Part shown: positions 8,690 to 17,712 of the stretch, in pieces | How positions within the stretch are numbered: the first letter of the stretch is position 1 | Layout: every line of letters begins with the position of its first letter | Notes under the pieces: model-generated | The model's input: only the letters and a program-made list of their open reading frames with translations | Databases searched by the model: none | Told to the model about the DNA's origin: nothing | Made by a program: the position numbers and the translations under genes | From: Maribacter cobaltidurans | Lineage (GTDB): Bacteria > Bacteroidota > Bacteroidia > Flavobacteriales > Flavobacteriaceae | Direction of reading: 5' to 3' | Assembly: GCF_002269385.1 (NCBI RefSeq) | Contig: NZ_CP022957.1 | Location: 863,001-927,000 of the forward strand | Length of the DNA stretch: 64,000 nucleotides

Positions 8690-9544
8690 TTGAATTATTA
8701 TGTCATCATACCGGCCCACAACGAAGAAGCTTTTATTTCTTTGACCCTGGAGTCACTTTTATTGCAGACACTGCCTCCTAAAAAAGTAATCGTTGTCAAC
8801 GACAATTCTACTGACAATACCGAAATCATCATTGATGAATTCGCTAAAACGGTACCCTACATTCAAAAAGTGAATACCGTGTCCTCAAGGGAGCATATGC
8901 CCGGAAGCAAAGTAATTAATGCTTTTGAACAAGGTCTGAAGGTTTTGGACGACGATTATGATTTCATAGTAAAGCTCGATGCCGATACTGTTTTACCCAA
9001 GGATTATTTTGAAAATATATCAAAGGTTTTTCATCATTCTCCCAGTATTGGTATTGCGGGTGGATTTGCGTACGAGCAAGACGAAAATGGAAAATGGAAA
9101 TTAAACCACCCGATGGATAAAAAACATGTCCGGGGTGCCTTTAAGGCTTATTCCAAACCATGTTTTAAAGCTATAGGAGGTCTAAGAGGTGCTATGGGCT
9201 GGGATACTGTGGATGAGTTGTTGGCACAATATCATGGTTTTAAAATTTTTACCGATGATTCCTTGAAGGTTAAACACCTTAGACCCACTGGTAACGCCTA
9301 CAGTCCCCTATCAAGATTACTTCAAGGAAAGGCAATGTACACTATGCGATACGGCCTCTGGATTACTTTGATTGCCTCAATTAAAATGGCACTAAAAACT
9401 AAAAATCCAAAAGCATTTAAGGATAATCTATCTGGCTATTTTAAGGCCAAAAAGAATAAGGAAAATTTTTTAGTTTCGGAAGAAGAAGGGAAATTTATTA
9501 GGCGGTTGCGATGGAGCAACATTAAATCTAAATTGATTCCATAA
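8690..9544 (+). CDS. glycosyltransferase family 2
   Basis: A 284-residue GT-A fold enzyme that transfers a sugar from a nucleotide-sugar, probably at the inner face of the membrane. The N-terminus YVIIPAHNEEAF and the nucleotide-binding VVNDNSTDNT follow the family pattern. The metal-binding DxD is in KLDADTVLPKDYF (about residues 96-108). No ATG precedes the conserved strand: the frame upstream runs TTG-AAT-TAT-TAT and then hits the methyltransferase stop, so TTG at 8690 is the most likely start. It is the last gene of the operon, which ends at the hairpin 9550-9569. The acceptor is unknown. Confidence 0.87.
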   Translation: MNYYVIIPAHNEEAFISLTLESLLLQTLPPKKVIVVNDNSTDNTEIIIDEFAKTVPYIQKVNTVSSREHMPGSKVINAFEQGLKVLDDDYDFIVKLDADTVLPKDYFENISKVFHHSPSIGIAGGFAYEQDENGKWKLNHPMDKKHVRGAFKAYSKPCFKAIGGLRGAMGWDTVDELLAQYHGFKIFTDDSLKVKHLRPTGNAYSPLSRLLQGKAMYTMRYGLWITLIASIKMALKTKNPKAFKDNLSGYFKAKKNKENFLVSEEEGKFIRRLRWSNIKSKLIP

Positions 9545-9549
9545 AAAAA

Positions 9550-9580
9550 GCCATTCCAACTGGAATGGCCTTTTATTTTC
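9550..9580. terminator. bidirectional intrinsic terminator
   Basis: GCCATTCC (9550-9557), loop AACT, GGAATGGC (9562-9569), followed by CTTTTATTTT; an A-run on the other side serves the minus strand. It separates the convergent glycosyltransferase and ompH genes. Confidence 0.85.
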
Positions 9581-9595
9581 TATTTGTTTAGGGAA

Positions 9596-10105
9596 TTAAA
9601 TACCCAATTCTTTTTTGACGTCGGCCAAAAGATCTTTTCCATTGGCAACAATCAATCCACTACCGACTTGCGCATCGATAACATAATCGAAGCCTTGAGC
9701 ATTAGCAACTCTTTCTATAGCTGCTTTAGCCTTTTCTGAGATAGGGGCAAACAATTCCGCCTGCTTCTTCTGAATCTCTTGTTGGGCGTTTTGTTGGAAC
9801 TCCCCAACCGTTTTTTCCATACCTTGAAGTTCTACCGCTCTCTTTTCATTCTCTTCCTTGGACTTAGAAGCTGCTTCATTTTGATATTGTGTATACTTAT
9901 TACGCAATTCTGTCATGGAAGCTTGAATATCCGCACCATAGGTTTCCTGTAGCTTTTTAAGTTCAGCTTCCGCAGCTTTCATTTCCGGCATGGCAGATAG
10001 CAACTGGGTTACATCTATATGTGCCACTTTACTCTGTGCATTTACAAAACTGGTCGCCGCCACGAACAACATTAAGGCTACCGCAATTTTCTTTACTTGT
10101 TTCAT
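9596..10105 (-). CDS. OmpH/Skp family periplasmic chaperone
   Basis: A 169-residue Skp-like chaperone that holds unfolded outer-membrane proteins in the periplasm and delivers them to the BAM complex. A Sec signal peptide covers about residues 1-23 (cleavage after VNAQ or just before it). The mature part starts KVAHIDVTQLLSAMP, then a long Lys/Glu/Gln-rich helical region (about 45-125) forms the tentacles, and the closing strand is YVIDAQVGSGLIVANG. It lies 48 bp downstream of a longer paralogue and follows bamA. It is the last gene of the nadK-porG-uppS-bamA-ompH-ompH set. Confidence 0.92.
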   Translation of the reverse strand: MKQVKKIAVALMLFVAATSFVNAQSKVAHIDVTQLLSAMPEMKAAEAELKKLQETYGADIQASMTELRNKYTQYQNEAASKSKEENEKRAVELQGMEKTVGEFQQNAQQEIQKKQAELFAPISEKAKAAIERVANAQGFDYVIDAQVGSGLIVANGKDLLADVKKELGI

Positions 10106-10153
10106 GAGTTAAAATTTAATTCTTATTTGAGTATTAATTAATGGTTTCGATTT

Positions 10154-10996
10154 CTATTTATTATCGGAATCCTTTTCCGTATTATCCTTATTTCCCTCTG
10201 CCTCCTTTTCCTTTCGCTTAGCCTCCCTTTCTTCAAGGAGTTTCTTTCTTCTTTCCTCGTAGGCCTTCTTACGTTCCTCGCGCAATTTTAATTGCTCTTC
10301 CCGCTTTTCGGCTGCCGTTTTCTCTCTTGCCTCCTGGGCTTCCTTGGCCCTGTCGATTCGCTCCTGAAGGGCTTCGCTTACCTCTTCTTCTTGTTCAATT
10401 TCATCATCACCTTCAAAAGCTTCCAATCTACTTCTAGTATCTTTTCCTCCCTTGGGTTTGCTTATTTTTCTGGTTCTTGCAATTCCCCTGAGAACCAAGT
10501 CGCTAATATCGTGCCTTTTTTCGGAGTACAACATTACAACATCCGCAGATTTATCAAAAATAAAATCATATTTTTTATTGGCTCCCAATTTTTGCACCTC
10601 ATTGAAGACCTGATCTTGTATAGGCTGTATCAACCTTCTTTTCTGCAGCACCAAATCTCCTTGGGGACCAAATCTATCCTGCTGGTACTCGATCATCTCC
10701 TTTTCAAGGATTTGAATCTCCTCTTCCCGCTCTTCTATGAGCTCAGGGGTCAACAACACCTTTTCCGCCATTAAATCCTTCTTCATCTGTTCCAGAACAC
10801 TTTGCTTTTGTTCTATTTCCACCTTCCATTTTTGGACCTTAGTATCCAATTGCTCACTTGCATCCCTATATTCCTCAACATTTTCCAAGATGTATTCCAT
10901 ATCCACATAGGCTATTCTAACTCCTCTTTGGGCCATGGAATACAATCCCATTAAGATGGTAACAAGAAATAAAAGAACTTTTGCTTTTGACTTCAT
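10154..10996 (-). CDS. OmpH/Skp family protein with long charged C-terminal extension
   Basis: A 280-residue paralogue of the next gene. A signal peptide covers about residues 1-22 (ending SMAQ). The Skp core (about 25-170) starts VRIAYVDMEYILENV and contains two long amphipathic helices and the strand YDFIFDKSADVVMLY. From about residue 175 to the end the protein is almost only Lys, Arg and Glu, with a predicted long coiled coil, which ordinary Skp proteins lack. The tail could bind peptidoglycan, lipopolysaccharide or partner chaperones; this is inference. The paired arrangement after bamA is conserved in Bacteroidota. Confidence 0.9.
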   Translation of the reverse strand: MKSKAKVLLFLVTILMGLYSMAQRGVRIAYVDMEYILENVEEYRDASEQLDTKVQKWKVEIEQKQSVLEQMKKDLMAEKVLLTPELIEEREEEIQILEKEMIEYQQDRFGPQGDLVLQKRRLIQPIQDQVFNEVQKLGANKKYDFIFDKSADVVMLYSEKRHDISDLVLRGIARTRKISKPKGGKDTRSRLEAFEGDDEIEQEEEVSEALQERIDRAKEAQEAREKTAAEKREEQLKLREERKKAYEERRKKLLEEREAKRKEKEAEGNKDNTEKDSDNK

Positions 10997-11100
10997 TTTT
11001 GATATCGTTTAATCTAATAGAAAATATCGTGCCAAAATTACTAAAACTTTTAAAATGAAAGGGTTAGCATAAGCACAGATACTGTAATTTCAATTTAAAT

Positions 11101-13722
11101 TTAGAACTGTTGACCAATTATGAAGTGCGTTTGCCATCCGCTTGGACCATTGCCTATGGATTGTGGTCTTAAATCCTCATCGAATCCATAACCAAAATCG
11201 ATTCCCAATAAACCAAACGCTGGCATAAAGATGCGAAGCCCCACACCGGCCGATCGTTTTAATTGAAACGGATTAAACTGCTGAAAATTGTTGAACGAAT
11301 TACCTGCTTCCAAAAAGGTGAGTCCGTAAATGGAGGCAGAAGGTTTCAAGGTAAGCGGATATCGTAGTTCCATGGAGAATTTATTGTAGATCAATCCACC
11401 CTCCTGTTGCCTCGTAATAGGGTCTATTGGAGTCAAGGATTGATTTTCATATCCCCTTAGCTGCACAATATCCCTTCCATCCAATGTAAAATTGTTAAGA
11501 CCATCCCCACCTACAAAAAACCGTTCAAAGGGTACGTCACCAGTAGCACTATTGTAATTGCCCAAGAATCCAAACTCCGCATTTGTCCTCAGTACCAAAG
11601 ACTTGTCTGCACTGCCTACCAAAGTGGTATACCAGTCCCCCTTGAACTTGATCTTATAATATTCCAACAACCTGAATCGCTCCTGGTCTATGTCCTCTAA
11701 TTCTGTAATTTCTGCGGCAGTCAAACCCTCTTGGGTAGTATACCGCTTTTCAGTCAATTCTTCACTACGATTTTTCAAGGCCCCAAAATCCTTGTTACTA
11801 AACAGGGAATAGGGTGGTGTAAACTTGGCGGTAATTTCAAAATTAGATCCTCCACGAGGAAATATTCGGCCTCCCAAAGTTGCATTTCTATTGATACCTA
11901 AGGTGTAGGCTATAGAATTGGCCTTTCCGTTACCAAAATTAAAGAGACCAATATTATAATTTCTAAAATCATATAATTGATATCCCAAGGAATGTGAGAT
12001 GGTGAAGAAATCATCTGGCCATTGTACCCTTTTGGCCAATCCCAAACTCACCCCCGTAATGGAAAACTGTTGATCTTTATTCACCTTGATTCCCCTATTG
12101 GTGTAGGATGCCGCAAACTGTTGTGTTCTTGAAACGTTCAAATTGAACCTAACCGGTTTTTTACCCCCCATCCAAGGTTCGGAGAAGTTTAAACTGTATA
12201 CCCTAAAGGTTCGGCTTGCCTGCAACCGGAGTGCAAAGGTTTGCCCATCTCCCATAGGTACGGGCCTGTAAGCTTCCCCTTTGAACAGGTTCTGAATGGA
12301 GAAATTGCTAAAGGAAAGACCTAAAGTACCTATGAATCCTCCTCCTCCATAACCGCCTTGCAGTTCAATTTGACTTGATCCGGATTCTACTAGGCTCCAG
12401 GCCAAATCCACCGTTCCTTCGTTCGGATTAGCATTTAACACATCTGGTTTTATCTGTTCTGCATCAAAAAATCCAAGTTGCCCCAATTCCCTAATACTTC
12501 TAATAATATCGGACTTATTATACTTTTGGCCTGGACGCGTACGCAATTCCCTAAAAATCACATGGTCATTTGTTCTATCATTTCCGGAAACGGTTACATG
12601 GTCTAAAAAGGTTTCCTTTCCTTCTATAATTCTTATCTCAAAATTAATGGTATCGTTGGCCGCAGAAACCTCAACTGGATTGATAGTAGAAAACAAATAA
12701 CCGTTGTTTTGATAAAGACTGGTGATATCATTGGGCTCCGGTTTGGAGTTGTCCGCAATTCTTTCCCTTAGCAAAACACCGTTATAGGTAGCTCCTTTTT
12801 TAATCCCCAAAACCTGTTGCAATTGGCGATCCGTATACACGGTATTCCCAACAAAATCAATATCTCCAAAATAATATTTATTTCCTTCCTCGACTTTAAT
12901 TTTTAAGAGAATATTGTTCTCGTCCAACTTCTCTATGGTATCAGAAATTACCCGGGCATCCCTAAAACCGTTCTCCGCGTACTTATCCACCAATAAGTCC
13001 AAATCCTCCTCATAATCGTCCTGAATATACTTGGACTTTTTCCAGAAACGGCCAAATCGTTTTCGCTTGGTACTTTTCAATGATTTCCTAAGCTTTTTGT
13101 CCGATAGTTGTTCATTTCCTTCAAAAATGATATCCTTGATTTTTACCTTGTCGCCCTTATTAACATTTACCACCATTCTTCTGGCATTGGTTTCAGAAGT
13201 ATCCACAGCAGTAATAATATTAACTTTGGTATTTAGATATCCTTGTTTTTTGTACTTATTGGTAAGGTAGTTCTTGGTATTTGAAATAAGGCTCTCCGTT
13301 ATCTTTTTCCCCTTTTTTAGGTCCGTATCGTCTCTTAATTCGTCTACCTTTCTCGGTTTCACCCCATTAAAGGTTACATCTGTCAATGTAGGCCGTTCAA
13401 CAATATTGAGTTCAAGAAAAATATTGTTATCCTCAATATTGGTAACAAAGAATTCAATAGAGGTAAACAGCTCCAGTCCCCATAATTTTTTGATTACATC
13501 ACTTAACTGTTCACTGGAAGGCGTAATAGGCTGCCCTATTCTCAAACCCGTATAGGTCTTGACCGTCTGCTCGTTATAACTTTCCAGGCCAGTTACCTCA
13601 ATACCTCCTAAGATATAGGTTTTATCCCTATCCAGGCTAGGCTCCTGAGAGTAGGCATTGGCAAAGAAAATAAAAAGGAGCAGGGATGTTAGTAATTGGT
13701 TCAAGGATATGAACCTGGTCAT
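11101..13722 (-). CDS. bamA: outer membrane protein assembly factor BamA
   Basis: The Omp85-family core of the BAM machine, which inserts beta-barrel proteins into the outer membrane. The start is set at 13722 (MTRFISLNQL), 4 bp after the uppS stop. The frame continues upstream to 13755, but that would overlap uppS and bury the signal peptide. The 873-residue protein has a signal peptide (about 1-25), a series of POTRA repeats (about 30-450, for example GGIEVTGLESYNEQTV and YFGDIDFVGNTVYTD) and a C-terminal barrel. The barrel carries the VRGY-like segment QLRGYENQSLTP and ends in an aromatic-rich strand finishing in Phe. Confidence 0.96.
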   Translation of the reverse strand: MTRFISLNQLLTSLLLFIFFANAYSQEPSLDRDKTYILGGIEVTGLESYNEQTVKTYTGLRIGQPITPSSEQLSDVIKKLWGLELFTSIEFFVTNIEDNNIFLELNIVERPTLTDVTFNGVKPRKVDELRDDTDLKKGKKITESLISNTKNYLTNKYKKQGYLNTKVNIITAVDTSETNARRMVVNVNKGDKVKIKDIIFEGNEQLSDKKLRKSLKSTKRKRFGRFWKKSKYIQDDYEEDLDLLVDKYAENGFRDARVISDTIEKLDENNILLKIKVEEGNKYYFGDIDFVGNTVYTDRQLQQVLGIKKGATYNGVLLRERIADNSKPEPNDITSLYQNNGYLFSTINPVEVSAANDTINFEIRIIEGKETFLDHVTVSGNDRTNDHVIFRELRTRPGQKYNKSDIIRSIRELGQLGFFDAEQIKPDVLNANPNEGTVDLAWSLVESGSSQIELQGGYGGGGFIGTLGLSFSNFSIQNLFKGEAYRPVPMGDGQTFALRLQASRTFRVYSLNFSEPWMGGKKPVRFNLNVSRTQQFAASYTNRGIKVNKDQQFSITGVSLGLAKRVQWPDDFFTISHSLGYQLYDFRNYNIGLFNFGNGKANSIAYTLGINRNATLGGRIFPRGGSNFEITAKFTPPYSLFSNKDFGALKNRSEELTEKRYTTQEGLTAAEITELEDIDQERFRLLEYYKIKFKGDWYTTLVGSADKSLVLRTNAEFGFLGNYNSATGDVPFERFFVGGDGLNNFTLDGRDIVQLRGYENQSLTPIDPITRQQEGGLIYNKFSMELRYPLTLKPSASIYGLTFLEAGNSFNNFQQFNPFQLKRSAGVGLRIFMPAFGLLGIDFGYGFDEDLRPQSIGNGPSGWQTHFIIGQQF

Positions 13723-13726
13723 ATCG

Positions 13727-14473
13727 CTAAATGAGTTGTTCGCTAGTTTTTCCAAATCTTCGTTCTCTGTTCTGGTAATTTTTTATGGCCTCTACCAAAT
13801 GATGCTCACTAAAATCGGGCCAAAATACATCAATAAAATATAATTCGGCATATGCAATCTGCCATAATAAAAAATTGCTGACCCGATGTTCTCCACTCGT
13901 TCGGATTAGCAAGTCTACGTCTGGCAAATTTTGCGTGTAAAGATGGTTATTAATAATGGTTTCGTCAATATTTTCAGGCGAAATTATATTATTTTTAACT
14001 TTGAATGCGATTGATTTCATTGCGGATTGAAGCTCTTCCCTAGAGCCATAACTCAGGGCAAGGGTAAGTGTCATGCCCGTATTATCCTTTGTTTTTTTCA
14101 TTACTTCCAAAAGCTCCTCATGGGCCTTGTTTGGTAATGCAGAAATATTTCCAATCGTATTTAGTTTGATATTATTCTCACAAAAAGTAGCCAATTCCTT
14201 TCTTAGGGAAGAAACCAAAAGTCGCATCAAGGTCTCCACTTCCAGCTTTGGCCTATTCCAATTTTCAGTAGAAAAAGTATAAAGGGTAAGATACTTTATA
14301 CCAAGTTTGGCACAACTTTTTACGGTAGACTTAACGGTTCGCACACCGTTCTCGTGGCCAAAAACACGCAATTTACCACGTTCCTTGGCCCACCTACCGT
14401 TACCGTCCATGATAATGGCCATGTGCTGCGGCAAATTTTGGTCTACAATATCCTCTATCTTACTATCCATCAT
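13727..14473 (-). CDS. uppS: isoprenyl transferase (undecaprenyl diphosphate synthase)
   Basis: A 248-residue cis-prenyltransferase that builds undecaprenyl diphosphate, the lipid carrier for peptidoglycan and surface glycans. The signature MAIIMDGNGRWAKERG carries the catalytic Asp23. The second signature LLIRTSGEHRVSNFLLWQ (about residues 190-207) binds substrate; in most relatives its start reads RTGGE or RTSGE. Two adjacent ATG codons (14473 and 14470) are both possible starts. It lies between porG (3 bp) and bamA (4 bp), so it is co-transcribed. Confidence 0.96.
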   Translation of the reverse strand: MMDSKIEDIVDQNLPQHMAIIMDGNGRWAKERGKLRVFGHENGVRTVKSTVKSCAKLGIKYLTLYTFSTENWNRPKLEVETLMRLLVSSLRKELATFCENNIKLNTIGNISALPNKAHEELLEVMKKTKDNTGMTLTLALSYGSREELQSAMKSIAFKVKNNIISPENIDETIINNHLYTQNLPDVDLLIRTSGEHRVSNFLLWQIAYAELYFIDVFWPDFSEHHLVEAIKNYQNRERRFGKTSEQLI

Positions 14474-14476
14474 TTA

Positions 14477-15166
14477 TTATTGAAAGCAATCTCGGCATGG
14501 TTTTCTTCCAAATGTATACGTTAAGGTAACCCCGGAAAAAACGTACCAATCATCGCTAAGAATATTTCCAAATTTAAATTCCTCAAAATTGGAACCCTTG
14601 GGATTACTGGCATCCAAATTATCCGTAAAGGTATATCTGGCCCCAATTTCTGCCCCAAAAATAAGAAACTGGTTGATACGATACTTAAAACCTACCGTCA
14701 TTGGTACGGCAAAAGATCCGTCCGTTTGTGAAATATCCTGTAAAACCCCTCCATTGAAATAGCTGTAATCATACCTAAAATAGGTCACTCCCGTATACAG
14801 GTAAGGTGTAAATGCAGGGCCTAATTTATGTAGATTGTATTCAACAAAATTAAACTCCAGTCCAGCGGATGCTTCAAGAACCTTGTTATCCACTACATAT
14901 CCCCTTTGTTGTCTAGCAGTAGTACTGGATTTATTATCGTCTGCGGTAAACTTACCGTAGGTAAGGCTACCCCTCCATGCATATCTTTTGCTCTTGTTCC
15001 ATTTGAACAAGCCCCCAAAAGCCAAACCCGATGGCAAAATGTAATTGGTTCTACCAACATCCCCTATCATATTCGCCCCACCGGCAAAAACACCTACTTC
15101 GTAGGTTTGGGCATTTAGACCAATGGAAACCGAAAAAAATGCCAGCAGAAATATGCTACGTATCAT
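14477..15166 (-). CDS. porG: PorG-type outer membrane beta-barrel protein (DUF6089 family), T9SS component
   Basis: A 229-residue protein with a signal peptide (about residues 1-19, ending NAQ) and then alternating hydrophobic/aromatic strands of an eight-stranded-type barrel (AYRWRGSLTYGKF, YTGVTYFRYDY, WYVFSGVTLTYTFG). In Porphyromonas gingivalis PorG lies directly upstream of uppS and bamA and is needed for the type IX secretion system. The same order here supports the assignment. The C-terminus RKPCRDCFQ contains two cysteines. The family match is from recognition of sequence and context, not from a search. Confidence 0.82.
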   Translation of the reverse strand: MIRSIFLLAFFSVSIGLNAQTYEVGVFAGGANMIGDVGRTNYILPSGLAFGGLFKWNKSKRYAWRGSLTYGKFTADDNKSSTTARQQRGYVVDNKVLEASAGLEFNFVEYNLHKLGPAFTPYLYTGVTYFRYDYSYFNGGVLQDISQTDGSFAVPMTVGFKYRINQFLIFGAEIGARYTFTDNLDASNPKGSNFEEFKFGNILSDDWYVFSGVTLTYTFGRKPCRDCFQ

Positions 15167-15278
15167 ATATTACAATCGTTTACAACTATGTAAGACTCGC
15201 ATAAAAAGTGTGCAAACCTACACATTCATTCTCACAAGGTAAACAGTTTTTAATGGTAATTATTGTTTAACGGAAAGT

Positions 15279-16160
15279 TCAATTTCTTCTGTCTTCGCCC
15301 CATAATAATTTGTTCCTTAGGGTCTTTAAAAAACTTTCTGAGGTATACTCAATCATTCTTATGGTAAACGGCGCCTTACTTATGGTTATTTCCTGCCCAT
15401 TCTCCAAAGAAGCAATTCTTGAATCCAAGGAAACCAGATGGTTTTCTTCCCGGCCAGAAACCTTTAATCGTATTTCTGTATCATCTGAAATGACCAAAGG
15501 CCTGGCATTTAAATTATGTGGTGCTATAGGTGTCAATACCAACGATTTTGCCGTGGGCACTATTACAGGTCCTCCACAGCTCAATGAATACCCGGTAGAC
15601 CCCGTTGGGGTAGAAATAATTAACCCATCGGCCCAGTAGGAGGTTAAATATTCATTGTTTAAATAAGTCTCTACCGTAATCATGGAAGTCGTATCCTTTC
15701 TACTTACGGTAATTTCGTTGAGGGCGAAATTCAAATCTCCAAATTCAGCGTTCAATGCCTTGGCACTAATTTGAACCAAGCTCCTTTCCACAATGGTATA
15801 GTCCCCTTTCAAAAATTCTTGAACCACCTTTTTAACTTCTTCTTTCTTAAAAGTGGACAAAAACCCAAGTCTTCCCGTATTTACCCCTACAATAGGTATA
15901 CCTAAGTCCCTAACAAAAGTGGTAGCCCTTAAAATGGTGCCGTCTCCGCCAAAACTCACGAACATATCGAAGGAAGCATCCAGACCATAATCGGGAGTGA
16001 ACGTAGGATAATTACCGGGACCGTTTTTCTCCTTATACAGAGCATAAAACTCCTCTTCCACAAAAACTTCTGCAGATGCCTTATGAAGTTCATTCAAAAG
16101 TTCCTGCACATATTCTATGGCATTGTCCTGGTATGTTTGGCCGTAAATGGCAACTTTCAT
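15279..16160 (-). CDS. nadK: NAD kinase
   Basis: A 293-residue ATP-NAD kinase that makes NADP. The GGDGT motif is at residues 71-75 (SFGGDGTILRA). The conserved NTGRLGFLST segment follows at about 95-104, and the NAD-binding STPTGSTGYSLSCGGP block at about 180. Length and motif order are standard. It is the first clear gene of the envelope block; the gap of about 110 bp before porG suggests that porG may have its own promoter. Confidence 0.97.
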   Translation of the reverse strand: MKVAIYGQTYQDNAIEYVQELLNELHKASAEVFVEEEFYALYKEKNGPGNYPTFTPDYGLDASFDMFVSFGGDGTILRATTFVRDLGIPIVGVNTGRLGFLSTFKKEEVKKVVQEFLKGDYTIVERSLVQISAKALNAEFGDLNFALNEITVSRKDTTSMITVETYLNNEYLTSYWADGLIISTPTGSTGYSLSCGGPVIVPTAKSLVLTPIAPHNLNARPLVISDDTEIRLKVSGREENHLVSLDSRIASLENGQEITISKAPFTIRMIEYTSESFLKTLRNKLLWGEDRRN

Positions 16161-16249
16161 CTGTTCAATTTTTATTTTTTAAATGGTCAGATGTAATTCG
16201 CCATTCAAAATCCGGGTGGGTATTTAGGATTACAATGGCTCATTTCTCA

Positions 16250-16906
16250 CTAGACATTTAGGTACTTATCAAGATAGTCTGATCTATTCTTTAAATCCTC
16301 TATAAACTGGTCATCGCTATTTCCAAAAATAATTTGGTAATTGTAACGCCTAAAAGTCTGTACGACCTTGTCAAAGTTCGATGTACTGATTTTAATGGTG
16401 ACCTGTACCACATCATTTTGCATATCCGTAATAAAACCACCTAAGAATCGGGCATTATTACTTTCTACAATCTGTGAAATCTCGCTAAAGGAATAATTCT
16501 TAATCCCCGTGGCGACAACTAGAATATTACCTGGATCTGTAAAGAACGGGGTGTCGATGAAGACAGCTACGATATCCGTCAAATCATAATATCCCTCTAC
16601 CCTTTCTACTTCGTCCAAAATGGGCACAAGATTGGCCTCGTTTCGAGCAAACACCTCCAAGACGTCCAACCAACTTGTTTCCTTACGCACAAAAAATGTT
16701 TCCAGGTCATATCGGTATTCGTTCATTTTGGAATCGGAGGAAACCACATCCATATCATTTTCCGAAAAGACACCTAAAAACCTATCCTTCTCCATGATGG
16801 CAATATGGGAATATGTATTCTCCTTAAAAAATTCCATAATCTCCCCACAAGTGGTACTGACATCAAAAACAGGAAGATTGGAAATTATATGTTGTTGAAT
16901 ATTCAT
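16250..16906 (-). CDS. CBS-domain protein (tandem CBS pair plus C-terminal ACT-like region)
   Basis: A 218-residue cytoplasmic protein. Two CBS motifs occupy about residues 8-60 and 70-125 (YSHIAIMEKDRFLGVFSEND and ANLVPILDEVERVEGYYDL); such pairs usually bind adenosine nucleotides and act as energy sensors. From about 128 to 195 there is an ACT-like fold (NILVVATGIKNYSFSEISQIVESN, then QVTIKISTSNFDKVVQTF). No catalytic domain is present, so it probably regulates something. Its position between nadK and pdxJ is common in Flavobacteriaceae. The partner is unknown. Confidence 0.85.
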   Translation of the reverse strand: MNIQQHIISNLPVFDVSTTCGEIMEFFKENTYSHIAIMEKDRFLGVFSENDMDVVSSDSKMNEYRYDLETFFVRKETSWLDVLEVFARNEANLVPILDEVERVEGYYDLTDIVAVFIDTPFFTDPGNILVVATGIKNYSFSEISQIVESNNARFLGGFITDMQNDVVQVTIKISTSNFDKVVQTFRRYNYQIIFGNSDDQFIEDLKNRSDYLDKYLNV

Positions 16907-16963
16907 AGCCTAAATTATAACGCAAAATAACAATTAATAATATCAAAAGGCATGCCTAATTCG

Positions 16964-16971
16964 TATTTTTG
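16964..16971 (+). promoter_or_regulatory. probable -7 element of pdxJ
   Basis: TATTTTTG matches TAnnTTTG, 27 bp before the pdxJ ATG. The -33 region lacks a clear TTTG. Confidence 0.4.
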
Positions 16972-16998
16972 GAGTCCTTTTAATGTACAATCGACAAT

Positions 16999-17712
16999 AT
17001 GACGAAACTTAGTGTTAATGTGAACAAAATTGCCACGCTTAGGAATGCAAGAGGTGGAAACGTACCCGATCTTTTGAAAGTGGCGGCCGATATTGAAAGG
17101 TTTGGGGGTCAGGGAATAACCGTTCATCCAAGACCGGACGAACGACACATTCGATATCAAGATACCCGTGACTTAAAGAAAATTGTCACGACCGAATTCA
17201 ATATTGAAGGGAACCCTAACCCAAAGTTCATTGATCTTGTGCTGGAAGTCCTGCCGGACCAGGTGACTTTAGTGCCGGATGCAGAAGATGCCATTACCTC
17301 CAACGCCGGGTGGGACACCATAAAACACAAAGATTTTTTAACGGAGGTAATCCGCAAGTTTAAGGATGCCGGCATACGTACCTCTATCTTTGTGGACCCA
17401 GACACTAAAATGGTTGAAGGTGCCAAGGCCACTGGTACAGATAGAATTGAACTCTACACCGAAAGTTACGCCACGGGCTATCCTTCCGATAAAAAATCGG
17501 CAATTAAACCTTTTATCGATGCTGCCAAAAAGGCAAACGAGCTTAATATTGGCATTAACGCCGGTCATGATCTCAGCCTTGATAACATCCATTATTTTAG
17601 TCAAAATATTCCGGGGCTTTTGGAGGTATCCATTGGCCATGCCTTGATTTGCGAATCTATTTATTTAGGTTTGGACAATGTGGTGAACATGTATTTAAAC
17701 AAACTAAAATGA
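16999..17712 (+). CDS. pdxJ: pyridoxine 5'-phosphate synthase
   Basis: A 237-residue TIM barrel that joins 1-deoxyxylulose 5-phosphate and 3-amino-1-hydroxyacetone phosphate to make pyridoxine 5'-phosphate in the DXP-dependent vitamin B6 pathway. Conserved blocks include [35 protein letters not shown] and NAGHDL. The start at 16999 immediately precedes the first barrel strand. The stop overlaps the next gene by 4 bp (ATGA). Confidence 0.97.
   Translation: MTKLSVNVNKIATLRNARGGNVPDLLKVAADIERFGGQGITVHPRPDERHIRYQDTRDLKKIVTTEFNIEGNPNPKFIDLVLEVLPDQVTLVPDAEDAITSNAGWDTIKHKDFLTEVIRKFKDAGIRTSIFVDPDTKMVEGAKATGTDRIELYTESYATGYPSDKKSAIKPFIDAAKKANELNIGINAGHDLSLDNIHYFSQNIPGLLEVSIGHALICESIYLGLDNVVNMYLNKLK

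Noticed and set aside
10292..10774. 160-codon plus-strand open frame opposite the long OmpH gene
   Set aside because: Antisense shadow of a Lys/Glu-rich coding region; the translation is Phe/Leu-rich with no start context or family features.
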